Positions 53,956 to 63,957 of a stretch of DNA of 64,000 nucleotides are shown in pieces. The stretch is from Isochrysis galbana (taxonomy: Eukaryota > Haptophyta > Isochrysidales > Isochrysidaceae), in the NCBI GenBank assembly GCA_018136815.1, contig CM030931.1, positions 2,025,398 through 2,089,397 of the forward strand, read 5' to 3'. The stretch's first letter is position 1. The number at the start of each line of letters is the position of its first letter. The notes under the pieces were generated by a model. That model was not told where the DNA came from. It did no database searches and saw only the letters and a program-made list of their open reading frames with translations. The translations under genes and the position numbers were made by a program.

Positions 53956-55591
53956 TCACACCCACAGCGCAAATATTGCCATCCCTGCAAAGCCGAACAC
54001 GGCGGCTACTAGTTTCAACACCACCAACCCACTTTGCTTTCGATTGATTGAGCCAGCGCCAAGTTCCGATGAAAGCATCTCGATTGTACCCACATAAAGG
54101 AAGGTGCCTGCGAGAGATAGCGTGACGCCGTCGGAGAAGAGAGGGGGCGAAGGGCGGGGAGGGGGGGCTCCAATCTGTGATCATGTGTGATGAAGAACAA
54201 AATCCATGCGGCCACTTGAGATAAGTGGCTATGCGGCCTTGGTGCATATGTAGGTGTGGAAGAGTATCACGTCAAGCACACACCTGCAGCAAGTGCAGTC
54301 AATACACTCGTTAGATATTCTTCAGTGTTGTTCTCGTCGCCATCCCCACTGGCAAGTCGACGCCCAAGGAAAATGCCAATCGGTGTAAGACTAGCGAAAC
54401 AAAACACTGCCACAGTGACCATTGGCGTGCCAAGAGTGCGGCCGCTGCCAAAATATGCTCGAGAGATGGAAGTGCCCAGCGCGAAGGCAGCAAAGGCCTT
54501 GTGAGCACCTGCACGGAACGAGCAACTCTTGGGTGAAACGAACAGCAACTGTGTACGCAAATTGACAAAGGGTAGTAGTTTGGAGGAGAAGCGTACTTAC
54601 CGACTGCAACGAAGAGCGGCCTAACGTCACCAACAACACCCAGTGCTATACCCTCAATGAGGCCGTGGAATGAAAATGCGGTGAATGTTGCGATGGCTGA
54701 GAGCATGCTGCTGCTCGCATTTCCTACGGCCTGGGCTGGGTGGATGTCAACTCGCTGTTCAGCTGCCCTCCCAGGATACGCGAAGTGCGAAGCTCGAGCT
54801 TCCCCTGCGGATGTGTGCGGATTTGCCGTTGCATCCGAGACCCCATGCAACATGGTAGCAGAAGTGTCACCGAAATCATGCGCCGCATCGGCCTCATCGT
54901 CACGAGGAGTGCCCATGGGAGTTCCCTCGGCGCCTAGGCTACAGGAGCTGGAGCCCATCTCTAGCCCATGCTGCCTGCACTGAGCCACACTTGCTGTATT
55001 GACTTGCCACCATGGGCACAAGTTCTCCTTTCGTTCTTGGTTCACATCTCCTGCGGACGAAGAGAAGAAGACCAGGGGGTACACTCGTCAGACCAGCAGC
55101 GCCTGCAGCCGACAGGCGTGCCTATGACCACGACCCTCTGTGCATGGCTGGCCATGCATATATTTCGAGAAATGACCCAGGAACGCACCGTGCTCAAGAT
55201 CCATCTCGTCAAGTCCTACATCGGTCCGCTCGTGCTCTAAGCACAAGCGTAAGGAGCTGTCCACGAGCATGAGCACGAGGAACGCTGCACCGCAGAGCAG
55301 ATACGAGAGCGGATAATCTTCATTCTCCTCTGGTCCGCCTGCGCCGCCTAGCTCCTCCTCCGGCCCAATGACCTCAGCCAGACTGCCTTTGTTGATGGTG
55401 GCAGCGCCAGGCAGCAAGTGGATGAGGCTGGCGCCCATGAGCAGCCCGCCCGAGAAGCAGGTGCTCAGCGCAAAGAGGGCGCGGCGACGGTGCTCAGAAA
55501 CGCAAGCGCCGTCGCGCAGCCCGAGTGGCGCCAGCCCGCCCACCAGCGCCAGCGCGAACAGACTGAGCGCCGCTACGCCGTGTAGCCCCAT
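53956..55591 (-). CDS. ZIP-family zinc/iron transporter
   Basis: Four exons on the minus strand: 55591-55189, 55050-54601, 54508-54284 and 54107-53956. GT-AG introns (138, 92 and 176 bp) join in frame for about 409 aa. Exon 1 gives the first helices (MGLHGVAALSLFALALVG, then FSGGLLMGASLIHLLPGA). A His-bearing cytosolic loop follows. Exon 2 ends with helix 4, FTAFSFHGLIEGIALGV, whose His/Glu motif binds the metal in this family. Exon 3 has GAHKAFAAFALGTSI and PIGIFLG; exon 4 has LAGTFLYVGTIEML and the last helix FGFAGMAIFALWV. The protein should import divalent metal, chiefly Zn2+ or Fe2+, into the cytosol; which one cannot be told. ATG 55591 starts at the first helix, consistent with a short lumenal N-terminus. 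Confidence 0.9.
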
Positions 55592-55867
55592 CGTCTGCTG
55601 AGCCGGTCACTCCCTGCGCTTCCTCTTCGTGTTCGGTGCGCACAACTGGTTCGCCCTTCGGCGACGCTTCGGCGAGCCAGTCGCTCCAGGGCACTAGAGA
55701 CGAGCTAGTTCGAGCTGGACACGACAGCGTTGGGCTCCGCGAGTGGCGCCGCGCCGACCTCTCGACGCATCCCACCTCTTCCGCCGTCCGGCTGCTCCCT
55801 TCCCTGTGAAGAAGGAGTTTTCCATTCGTACTAGCTAGCCGCTCCCTTCCTATCCGGGTGAGTCAAG
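55592..55867. other. 5' region of the ZIP transporter
   Basis: Upstream sequence of the ZIP gene; no ORF with support. The retroposon to the right begins within about 280 bp of the start codon, so it could affect transcription. Confidence 0.35.
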
Positions 55868-56912
55868 ATCGCGGTCGCTTCGCCTGCGACTGCTCCATGG
55901 GCACTGGAAGGGCGCCCGCGGCGGGGTGCCCGAAGGAGAGAGGGGGCGCGTCGGCGCGCTCCATGGCGACCAAGTATAAACTTAGTTGTTTTGAGCGAAC
56001 GAAAAAGGGAGAATACGGATCAGTGAGAACTTCAGTCTCGTAGCGAAAGCGCTCGAGCTCGCCGAAAGACTCGCTTAACTCTTTACTGCCGGGAGCGCAG
56101 CATGCAAATGGATGCTTCGATGTTTGGTTTTTTGAGGTGAGAGAAGAGAGGAAGACATGTTCAACGATATAAGCGACGCTTTCCGCAAAGAAAGAGATGA
56201 TCAAATTTTTCCCGATCCCCCCCCCCCCCCTCCCCTCCCCCCCCCCTCCCCCCCCCTCTCCCTCCCAGTCCCACTCCGTTGCGCCGCGCCGCCCTCCCCT
56301 CAACCTCTCACACCTCTTTCTAACGTGCACACGTGGATTATTTGGTAAACTGAAGCATCCAAATGGCTGCTTCGCCCCCGGGCCTATTTTCTCCATAATT
56401 CCATACTACAATCTCGACCTATTGTGTTGAAAATGGGTGGGAAATGTGGGGAAGGATGTCCCTGAGGCTCCCCCAGCACCTCATGGGCACCCCTCAAGGC
56501 GTTGGCGAGCAGGGACGAAATATGTCGTTTGAAGCATCCATTTGCATGCTCCGGCAGTAAACAGTTAACAATGACACGACTCCCGGTCCAACCGAGTATG
56601 GATACGAGAAGGCCATAACCCATAAAACTAAACACACAAAGAGCAATCCGGCACTCAACAGCGACGAAAACCCACACCGTACCCAGAATAAACAGGTCAC
56701 CCAGCGGCACAGGAGGAGCAGGAGGGAACATACCGCTGAGGACAGGTGCACCCCGCCCAACCCGAAACCCCCCACACAACCTGAGCCCCTAGGTAGAGCA
56801 CGAGGGGAGTTGCCGCAAGGCGGGAAGTGAGGGAGAGGAAGGGGAGAGGGCGTGGCTACTAGAGTGAAACCCAGTGCCACGTGCGAGGCGAGAATATTAA
56901 AAGGTTTTTTAT
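55868..56912 (+). mobile_element. LINE-like retroposon copy with inverted 5' segment
   Basis: Left part (55868-55990) is on the minus strand: hairpin ACTAAGT-TTAT-ACTTGGT (55986-55969), ATG 55964 and MERADAPPLSFGHPAAGA, broken off after MEQSQAKRPRS. Right part (about 55995-56912) is on the plus strand: the end of the ORF2-like frame (SLVAKALELAERLA, stop 56076-56078) and a 3' region with GTAGAGCACGAGGGGAGTTG ending GAATATTAAAAGG plus T run. This head-to-head order is the product expected from twin priming. An inverted-repeat element (56082-56561) is nested in the 3' region. Confidence 0.75.
56082..56561. mobile_element. 480 bp inverted-repeat (MITE-like) DNA element
   Basis: Ends TTTACTGCCGGGAGC and, at the other end, GCTCCGGCAGTAAA; the inverted similarity continues inward as GCATGCAAATGGATGCTTC with a small length difference, about 28 bp in all. 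Inside, around 56350-56372, another GAAGCATCCAAATGGCTGCT copy occurs. No transposase. Because TTTA/TAAA is itself palindromic, the target duplication cannot be separated from the ends. Insertion is younger than the host retroposon. Confidence 0.75.
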
Positions 56913-57079
56913 TATGGTACGCCGCGCGGAATACTTTCGGTGTTCAAACTGGTGCGGAGATGTGCTGGACCCTTGAGTGCGAGTGCCCAACTTTCAACTA
57001 TCTAAATCGTGATCGGGCGCGGTGCCAGCGCTTCACGTGTTGATCCACTCGGAGTCAACTAAGTTTATACTTAGACGCG

Positions 57080-57757
57080 ATGGAGCGCGCCGCCGCGACT
57101 CCCCTCTCCTTCGGGCCCCCCGCCGAGGGCGCCCCCCCAGTACCCATGGAGCAGCCGCTGTCGAAGCGGCCGCGTCCGCCCACCGAGGCCGAGCAGGTGC
57201 GTGCGACTCCGGTCGCGCCACACGGCCCGTGGCCCCGGCCACACCACTCATGGCAGCCATGCTGGCCTCCCCCATGGGGGGCAGCAGGCTGCTGGCAGTA
57301 CCCCACCAATGCCAGGCTCAAACAGTCACCCCTCCATTGGGCATGCCTTATGGCAGAGGCCCCTCTCGCCCTGGCAAGGGCCGCGCTGCTCCGGCAGCGC
57401 GGCCCACGGCCGGGTGGCCCTTATGGGCACAACAACACACACCCCATTGCTGCAAGCAACATACGCTTCAAAGGCACCCCCTTAGACACACTCCACCACA
57501 CGCACAAAACACACGCTCACGCCCCCCCTGGGGACAACAACAACAACGCGCCCCCACCCTATGCCCCCACACACACAACACTGACCACTATCATCCCCGC
57601 CCACGCCTCACAGGACCAAGATTCGGACAATGAAAACGACATCACAGACTCTGACGCCACTTCGAACTCTCGTTCCATCAAACCGGAGACATCATCCTCC
57701 AAGACACGACGGCGTATGCCGCCATCGTCGAGCTACTCCTTGAACTCGAGGGCGTAG
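57080..57757 (+). CDS. Retroposon ORF1 N-terminal part
   Basis: 225 residues; the first 110 track the 27.8 kb protein (MERAAATPLSFGPPAEGAPP, KRPRPPTEAEQVRATPVAP). Then a His/Asn/Asp-rich run (DQDSDNENDITDSDATSNSR). The frame is lost near 57650, where the next frame takes over; in this LINE copy that looks like a frameshift. It is probably a nucleic-acid-binding ORF1 N-terminus. Confidence 0.55.
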   Translation: MERAAATPLSFGPPAEGAPPVPMEQPLSKRPRPPTEAEQVRATPVAPHGPWPRPHHSWQPCWPPPWGAAGCWQYPTNARLKQSPLHWACLMAEAPLALARAALLRQRGPRPGGPYGHNNTHPIAASNIRFKGTPLDTLHHTHKTHAHAPPGDNNNNAPPPYAPTHTTLTTIIPAHASQDQDSDNENDITDSDATSNSRSIKPETSSSKTRRRMPPSSSYSLNSRA

Positions 57758-58368
57758 ACCCCGAGCCAGACTTCTGGGCCCGCTCAGCGAGGGGCCCGTG
57801 GCACATAGCGGTCAACGAAGATTGCGCTCAACAATTCCAGGCCAAATACGGGGACCACACCACCATCCGCGTCCTAGCCCAAGATCTCCCCGTGCGCATC
57901 CGCATTGAATCCATCGACGAAAAGATCAACAAAAAGGGCACCTCCTCACGCAAGGCCCTCTACGAGGCGCTTCAAGATGTCGCAGCCCACATCGTAGTCG
58001 AGGCGGAAGGCCTCGCGCAAGCCTCGAAAATCACCTTGAGCGCGCTCGTCAAAGCGGTCGAGTCGCAAGGCCTCACCTTCCTGAAGGGAAACCGGGAGCG
58101 CATGAAACTCAAAGGTGAGTCGGGCACCTTTGTATCGAAAGTAGCCCACTCAACCCGCTGGCACCTATACGTCTCCGCGGCGCAAGGAACCTTCTTGTCG
58201 GGCAACTTTCCACGTAAAATCGTGCTCAACATAGACAACAAAACGGTGCCAGTCAACTACGCCGTCCGAGCATGCAAACCGATCGCCATGCCCCCGAACA
58301 TCCAATCCCCTCACAAGCTCATGATTCAGTGCACAGGCGGACCCTCCGCCGACCGCGACCTCCTCTGA
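57655..58368 (+). CDS. Retroposon ORF1-like domain
   Basis: Open frame of 237 codons without its own clear start, ended by TGA 58366-58368. DFWARSARGPWHIAVNEDCA is followed by TIRVLAQDLPVRIRIESI, then a helical part (ALYEALQDVAAHIVVEAEGL) and VPVNYAVRACKPIAMPPN. Strand/helix order is compatible with an RRM-like fold plus C-terminal domain as found in LINE ORF1 proteins; this is an inference. The next frame starts one base after its stop. Confidence 0.5.
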   Translation, partial: RHFELSFHQTGDIILQDTTAYAAIVELLLELEGVDPEPDFWARSARGPWHIAVNEDCAQQFQAKYGDHTTIRVLAQDLPVRIRIESIDEKINKKGTSSRKALYEALQDVAAHIVVEAEGLAQASKITLSALVKAVESQGLTFLKGNRERMKLKGESGTFVSKVAHSTRWHLYVSAAQGTFLSGNFPRKIVLNIDNKTVPVNYAVRACKPIAMPPNIQSPHKLMIQCTGGPSADRDLL

Positions 58369-58369
58369 A

Positions 58370-59185
58370 ATGCAACCGAAACAAACAAACGACGCGGCTC
58401 CGACGGAGAACGAACCAAGGGAAGTCAAGGTATCCGAAGACAACACGTATATCACTAGAATGAACAATATATGGATATACACGAACACCAATTATCTAAG
58501 AGAAACCACAGACACCACCGAGGTAGCGAAACCGGGAGAGGAGACACTTTACCACGCACCGGCCAAATGGGAAAACGGGCTAAAAGGCCCAAAGCACTTA
58601 GAGTACCCGCTAGCGGAGGAATACACACTAGACGGCAAAAAACAACTAGACCAGATCACCGTATCAGACATAACGCGAGAATACCTTAAAAATGGCCCTG
58701 AAGCCAAGCCCCAGCCAGCCCGAGAAGCATGGGCACGGAAACTCGAACTGACCCAAGGGGAGTGGACGAGCGTGGCAAAACTCTACACCCACCCCCTTCT
58801 CAAACACACGGACAAACACCCCCATTTCAAACATATCACCCATAGAAGGATAGGCACGCGAAACCGGTTCGCCGCGGCGCCTACCACGAGGTGCAGACTA
58901 TGCGGGAAACACCGCGAGAACTCGACGCACCTGGCCAGATGCCCCTCCACGCAACAAATATTCCAGGCCATAGAAGCTGTGGCAGGGTACACACCGGAAA
59001 AGAACAGGACAACGGCCCAGAAAATCAAAGATAGGCTATTCGCATACCCCAGTACACCGACGCCGGACAGCCTCAAAGCCCTCTACCTTATATCATGGCG
59101 ATATATAATAAGCGACTTCTACAGAGTAGAGTTCGACAACTACACCTTCCACCACGTGCCGGTCATTGACACTATGGCGGACTAG
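58370..59185 (+). CDS. Retroposon ORF2-like C-terminal part
   Basis: 270 residues that align with residues 300-550 of the 27.8 kb ORF: EVKVSEDNTYITRMNNIWIY, HITHRRIGTRNRF, the CX2CX8HX3C knuckle CRLCGKHRENSTHLARC and KDRLFAYPSTPTPDSLKALY. The last few codons (beyond about 59172) are flanking sequence after truncation. No polymerase motif. ATG 58370 overlaps the end of the preceding frame by spacing of one base, which may permit stop-restart translation. Confidence 0.65.
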   Translation: MQPKQTNDAAPTENEPREVKVSEDNTYITRMNNIWIYTNTNYLRETTDTTEVAKPGEETLYHAPAKWENGLKGPKHLEYPLAEEYTLDGKKQLDQITVSDITREYLKNGPEAKPQPAREAWARKLELTQGEWTSVAKLYTHPLLKHTDKHPHFKHITHRRIGTRNRFAAAPTTRCRLCGKHRENSTHLARCPSTQQIFQAIEAVAGYTPEKNRTTAQKIKDRLFAYPSTPTPDSLKALYLISWRYIISDFYRVEFDNYTFHHVPVIDTMAD

Positions 59186-59317
59186 GGGGGAGGGGCAGCT
59201 ACTCACGGGCGATTTATTTTTTCCGTTCGAGTGAGAAACGAGATTCACGGTGGCGGCCGTCGCCGCCAGAGGCCCTCCGAGCCTCCCAGAGGTGTGACGG
59301 CCATCGGACGCGGCTCC

Positions 59318-60474
59318 ATGCCGCGATCAGGTGAGCTCCTTCCTCCAACACCCTTAGTTGGTGGCTTGGCGCGCTCCTCGACGTGCTCGCGCGGCCCACA
59401 CCCTCACCAGCCCTACCTCGCACGCCTGCTCACACACGCTCACGGCGGGGGGGGGGGGAGCAACCCACAGCCGCGGAACGCGAGTTTTGTGGATGTGCGG
59501 ACAGGTATACATGCATAGGCACACTTATCACGGCCCCGCATGCGCGAGCATGAGAGCCACACAATTCGCTGACTCGCGTGTTCCCGTCTGCATGACTATT
59601 AGGTACGAAGCGCGCACTCACCTCGAGCACGGTCCTGGAGGGCGACTGGCAGGTCGACAAGGTGGTCGGCATGGTGCGCCGTGGCGGGTCCAACCACATC
59701 GCGGTCCGTTGGAGTGGCTACGGGCCCGAGGGTGACACGTGGGAGTTGGAGAGGAACGTCTACCCCCCCTCGAAGATCAACGAGTTTAAAGCTAACGTGC
59801 AGACGGAGCTCGCCATGAACTACGTCCGCAACGCCATCCTCAACACGATGCTGGGCAAGACCATACGCGACCGAGTCCCTCGTTACAGGTATATTTTCGA
59901 AGTCCCACAGGTATGCTATGATGACATAGGTGTCAGTGTGGTGAAGGCGTTCGGTGCGCTGCCCGGCGTGTCGTACTCCATGGCGAAGGAAGCAGGGGCC
60001 GTCCGTCACTTTTCGATCGTCCAAACACTTGAGGGCGCCGCCGCGTTTTTGCTGGGCCATGTCATTCGCCCAGACGTCGCTACAGGCTCTCTTCGAATCA
60101 CGGGTGGGCGAACTTGTTTTCTGGACATGACCAAGCTCCTCCCCGGATCGTATGTTGAATATGTGTGCCCTGTGCCTGTTCGTGGTGTCCCCAGTTTCAA
60201 AACGCGCAAGGCTGTTGTGTCAATCAACACGTGCACATTCAATGGCCTGACTGGAACTCCCCATTGGCCCATGATTCCGCCTGCCAAGTGTGAAGAGGAG
60301 GATGAACGGTTTTCTTTGTGTGAGATGGATGCAATTGTGCAGCATGCCAAGCGTGAGCTGCGCCAGAAGTGGTCTGTATTGCCTGTGTCCCATCCCTTGT
60401 GTGCCACCTGGGCTGTGACACCCACTGGCCCTAGTCATTGTGAGAGAGGTTGGTCACTGAAGAATGCAATTTGA
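59318..60474 (+). CDS. Chromodomain protein with unknown C-terminal domain
   Basis: Two exons, 59318-59330 (MPRS plus one base) and 59603-60474, joined across a 272 bp GT-AG intron to give 294 aa. Residues about 18-60 are a chromodomain: GDWQVDKVVGMVRRGGSNHI, AVRWSGYGPEGDTWELERNV, with the aromatic cage positions filled by Trp, Trp and Trp/Tyr types, so binding a methylated lysine on histone or another protein is plausible. The remaining 230 residues (e.g. RYRYIFEVPQVCYDDIGVSV, then GGRTCFLDMTKLLPGSYVEY) match nothing I know. The placement of a chromodomain at the N-terminus and the absence of any integrase argue that this is a host gene, though a transposon origin cannot be excluded. The retroposon at 57056-59172 ends about 150 bp upstream of the start. 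Confidence 0.65.
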
Positions 60475-62529
60475 TTTTGATTTCTGCTATTTATGGTGTG
60501 GCTTGTACGGGCCTCTAATATTAATATCGATTATAGGCCCAGTGCAGCGACGTATCGGCTGCCGCCCCGTGGCCCGTGGCGCGCGTGCGCGTGCCGCTGG
60601 CCGTGTTGGCGGGGGTCGTGACGCGCCCCTATTCTCGTCGTGCCTCTGCATCCTTGTCTTTCCCACCATCAACATTATCTCAACATATTGCTCATCAATG
60701 GCTTGAGTTTCAGCTACAGCTACACTTTATAGCCACCAACTACGTAGTCCAACTACCCCCCCCCCCCCACAAGCTATAGCGGAATAGGGGCTTATATAAC
60801 GCGGGCTGGCGCTCTAATAAGTTATAGTTATATTTGTATACCTATTTTCCTGGCCCCCTACCTCATAGGGAGCCAGAAAAATAGGCGGCTGGGTGCTATG
60901 GTATGCAAGCGCACAGGCGATCCTATCACAGCATGGACACCACCGTTTCATTGAGCGCGGCGTGTTCCATGCTGTCGATGTTCACAGCCCGGAACTGCTA
61001 CCATCATGCATTCCCGAGGGAGGAGATGGAGAGGAGACAGCAAAATACATTGGGTGACAGCAGGCTCGCACAATGGCTGGCGGCAAGGGGGACGTCACTC
61101 GAAAGAGTGGCACCGAACCCCAAACGGTGCTACTAGCAGTGCTAGCATTAACTTTATGCGCACAGCTGTGTGCTACGTGAGAGACAACAACAAAAAAGAG
61201 AGGGGAAGAGAAATGGGGAGAAGACAGCGCGCGGAGAGGAGGCCGTCCTCGGGATGTAGCACGGCTCCCGTAGGTGGCAGACCGAACGCCATACATCCCT
61301 CAGGCAACTCTACTCCTATGTGAAAAGGGACTGTGGGATCATTCCTCCGATGGCGCAACGTGAGCTGTGCCAGCGTCCTGATCCCTATAGTTTAAGGACA
61401 TTTCGGTCCCAGGTCATGACTGTGTGTGCGTTAACACAGCCATGCCATGCGCCAGAGTGCGCCTGAAAAATCTGCCAGCTGTGCCCACTCTCGCTTACAG
61501 GGCAGCCGCAGCTGCCATTTCGGCACCCTGGCTGCGAGTCGCCCAAGCCACGTGCACCAAGCCATGTGGGTCGCGAATCGCCACGTCGCCCGCCGCCCGT
61601 CTCGCGACGGCAGGCGCCAGGGCCTGCTGGATTCCAGCAGGCCCTGGCGCCTGCTTCATGCTCCCGGCGAGCTCCCCACTGCGCGAGTGCACGACAGACC
61701 GGCGCCGAGGGAGGTCTGGGGCAGCCTCCTGTGCGCGCTCACCTGAGAAGCACGGATGCATCGGGTCAGTGCGCAAAAAGGGCCGCAGGGCCAAGCGTGT
61801 GCGTGCTGCTCAGGACACATCTGTATGTGCTGGGCAGTGTGTGAGCGAGGCGAGCTTTTCCATCATGTGCAAATCCGGTGAGAGCAGGAGGCGGAGGCAC
61901 GGTGAGACCGCGGCACCTGAGCTGACGGCCGAGCGGCAGCTGGGAAGAGGCGCGGACAACTGGAGGAGGCGCTCCGCAGGCCACTGTCGCAGGTGGGCCT
62001 GCCCTGGCCTCCGCGCCGCCACTGCGAGGATCTGCGTGATGGTCAGCGCGCGCGACGGCCCGGCGTCGATGGAGGCGTCATCGGCCCCGCACCATTGCTC
62101 ATCGTCGATGAGCGGGGGACCAGCGCAGGCACGAGTCGTGAATAAAGTGGAGCGTTTCTTCCCGTATCTATCACCCCAGAATTTAGGTTTCAAGTGGAAC
62201 ACGAGCTGAATGTGCACCCGCGCCGTCATTAAAGGAACGCATCTGTTTCTTCGCGTTCGCGTGGTGCGGTGTGAGCTGCAGCGAGTGGGGTGCTAGGCGG
62301 GAGAAAGGGCGCCTGGCTCCCGATCTAAAAAAAAGGGGTGGTGCGGCGTCAGCGCGGCGTCAAAAAACATAGTGCTAAATCAGGTACATATGAAGTCTAT
62401 TCTTATTCCTCCCTCTCCCCCTCTCCCTCCTCTCTGCGCAGGCCATGGCGGTCAAGCCCGCACCAGACCTCTGTGTGCGCGCAGACGACTGTGGGCCACA
62501 GGTGACAGCCTGCCCGCACCACGACACAC
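60475..62529. other. Intergenic DNA; possible decayed minus-strand coding blocks
   Basis: Minus-strand frames 62229-61810 (VHIQLVFHLKPKFWGDRYGK) and 61794-61495 (RDPHGLVHVAWATRSQGAEM) have protein-like composition but no visible joints or family, and may belong to the element that encodes 62530-63957. A 13 bp perfect hairpin arm pair (AGGGCCTGCTGG/CCAGCAGGCCCT) lies at about 61619-61648. 60840-60885 is AT-rich. No RNA gene recognised. Confidence 0.3.
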
Positions 62530-63957
62530 TCACACCACCACTCCTTCCTCTCCCTCACTATTCTTGCCCGTAGCCGCGCGCGCGTGCCTGAGCTTCGCCT
62601 GCGTATCCGGATCCAGCAAGCTCTCATCCGCCTTGCACACCCGCATCGCAGGGTTCTTGCAAACGAGCGCGAATTTCGTCGCCTCGAGCGCATCGTCGCG
62701 CAAAGCAGGCGGAGGTAAGTCCTCCTCCTCCTCCTCCTCCTCCCTCTGCACCGCCTCCCTGCGCGCGCGCTTGAGCATGCCTGTATACATCTGCGTCTTT
62801 GCGGTGCGCTTGATGCTGCAAGCCATAGCCGTGCACACCTGCTGCTTCTGTAACATCAGATTCTGCGTCTGTTGCACATCAGGTAGCCTCCTGCTCGAAT
62901 GGCTCGACATCTTCTTGAAATACTTCTTCATATCCTGGTGCGCGTGCTCGTTCCCTTCCGTAGCTCCGAGGTACGGTTTGCCCAGCAGCATGTAGAGATG
63001 GGGTATTCCATATACCGTATCGTGCCCGTATGTGCGCCGGCGCTTCGTGCCCATGCATTCGAGCATCGCCTCCTCAACCGCACGGCCCAGCTTACCCGCC
63101 TCCCACGTTCGCTTGTGCCGCAGATCACCCACGATCAGAGACGTATCCAGCTGATGCTGGTGCGTAAACGTCCAAAGCTCGAGGAGAGCGTGAAACATCA
63201 CGCTGACGCGAGTGGCGTATGTCACAGGTGAGCTAGCGTCGCCCGTACTGCCAGCGTCGCCCGCACCGCCTGCGTTGCCCGCACTACCCTCCTTATCACT
63301 AGAGTCCCCAGCGTGATCGTCTGCATTGACCACCATAGGCCGCCTGGCAGTTGCTGCACTACGCCCGCGCTTCTTTTTCGGGCGGCCGCCCGCACCCTTT
63401 GCTTGCCTGCCCGCCTTTGCGCCTGCACCTGCACCTGCCTTCTCACTAGCCTTGCACTGCGCTTCCGCCGCAGCTTCTGCTGCAAGCTCATTGGCCGAAA
63501 GTGGATGCGGTCTGACTGCCGGGTGATCCTTTGCCTCCCGTAGGTGCCAAAGCGGTTTCATGATGTCAACAAGGTCCTGCAACAGCGTGCCCGCCCGCAG
63601 CAGCTCCTTCAGCTTGGGCCCGTTGAGCGGCTTGCCCTTCACGCTTTCACCCACCGTCAGCCCCAGCGAAGCCTGCTTTGTGCGCGCGTTGAACTGATCC
63701 ACCACCACCCTCACCGTCTGCTTCAGATCGACGTCAGTATACTCGCTCTCTACGAGATGGGAGTGGAAAGCCTCCGAAATCGCATCATTCCACTGGTTGA
63801 GGTTGAGGTGGAGCATGTCCGTGACTGTGTGGTGGTAGGGCAAGGCAGGAAAGTAGTTGAAGCACTGTCCTTTGTTGTCTTTGCTCCAAGCCTCGAGAAA
63901 CGCCTCGCGTTTTGCGTCGTTCATGCGATCCACCTCCAGTCGCTTGGCGAGGACCAT
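62530..63957 (-). CDS. Transposon-like protein of unknown class (N-terminus uncertain)
   Basis: 475-residue frame from ATG 63957, probably continuing upstream by an exon outside the window (an AG acceptor-like site lies near 63958). Segments: LPYHHTVTDMLHLNLNQWND, GKPLNGPKLKELLRAGTLLQ then DLVDIMKPLW, a Ala/Gly/Lys-rich linker with KKKRGRS (nuclear-signal-like), AMLECMGTKRRRTYGHDTVY, GATEGNEHAHQDMKKYFKKM and a poly-Glu run before the end. The KPLNGPKLKELL and NEHAHQDMKKYF stretches resemble a protein type met in many copies in algal and protist genomes near transposons; I cannot assign the transposase class, and no DDE triad was located. If it is mobile, its ends are not visible here. Confidence 0.5.
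   Translation of the reverse strand: MVLAKRLEVDRMNDAKREAFLEAWSKDNKGQCFNYFPALPYHHTVTDMLHLNLNQWNDAISEAFHSHLVESEYTDVDLKQTVRVVVDQFNARTKQASLGLTVGESVKGKPLNGPKLKELLRAGTLLQDLVDIMKPLWHLREAKDHPAVRPHPLSANELAAEAAAEAQCKASEKAGAGAGAKAGRQAKGAGGRPKKKRGRSAATARRPMVVNADDHAGDSSDKEGSAGNAGGAGDAGSTGDASSPVTYATRVSVMFHALLELWTFTHQHQLDTSLIVGDLRHKRTWEAGKLGRAVEEAMLECMGTKRRRTYGHDTVYGIPHLYMLLGKPYLGATEGNEHAHQDMKKYFKKMSSHSSRRLPDVQQTQNLMLQKQQVCTAMACSIKRTAKTQMYTGMLKRARREAVQREEEEEEEDLPPPALRDDALEATKFALVCKNPAMRVCKADESLLDPDTQAKLRHARAATGKNSEGEEGVVV

Larger units (their letters stand above)
57056..59172 (+). mobile_element. LINE-like retroposon, 3'-truncated, most complete coding copy
   Basis: Hairpin CTAAGT-TTAT-ACTTAG (57059-57074), perfect, precedes ATG 57080. 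Three frames follow: the MERAAATP frame (57080-57757), an overlapping frame (57655-58368) and the ORF2-like frame (58370-59172). Similarity to the 27.8 kb copy ends at GTCATTGAC (about 59169), before the 3' end; no T-rich tail or TSD is left. Its middle (57450-58368) is absent from the 27.8 kb copy, which has its own different middle, so both are different deletions or recombinants of a longer parent. Confidence 0.8.

Noticed and set aside
61424-62209. 261-codon plus-strand frame
   Set aside because: Cys/Arg/Ala-rich composition looks like antisense of more protein-like minus-strand frames; no motif supports it.
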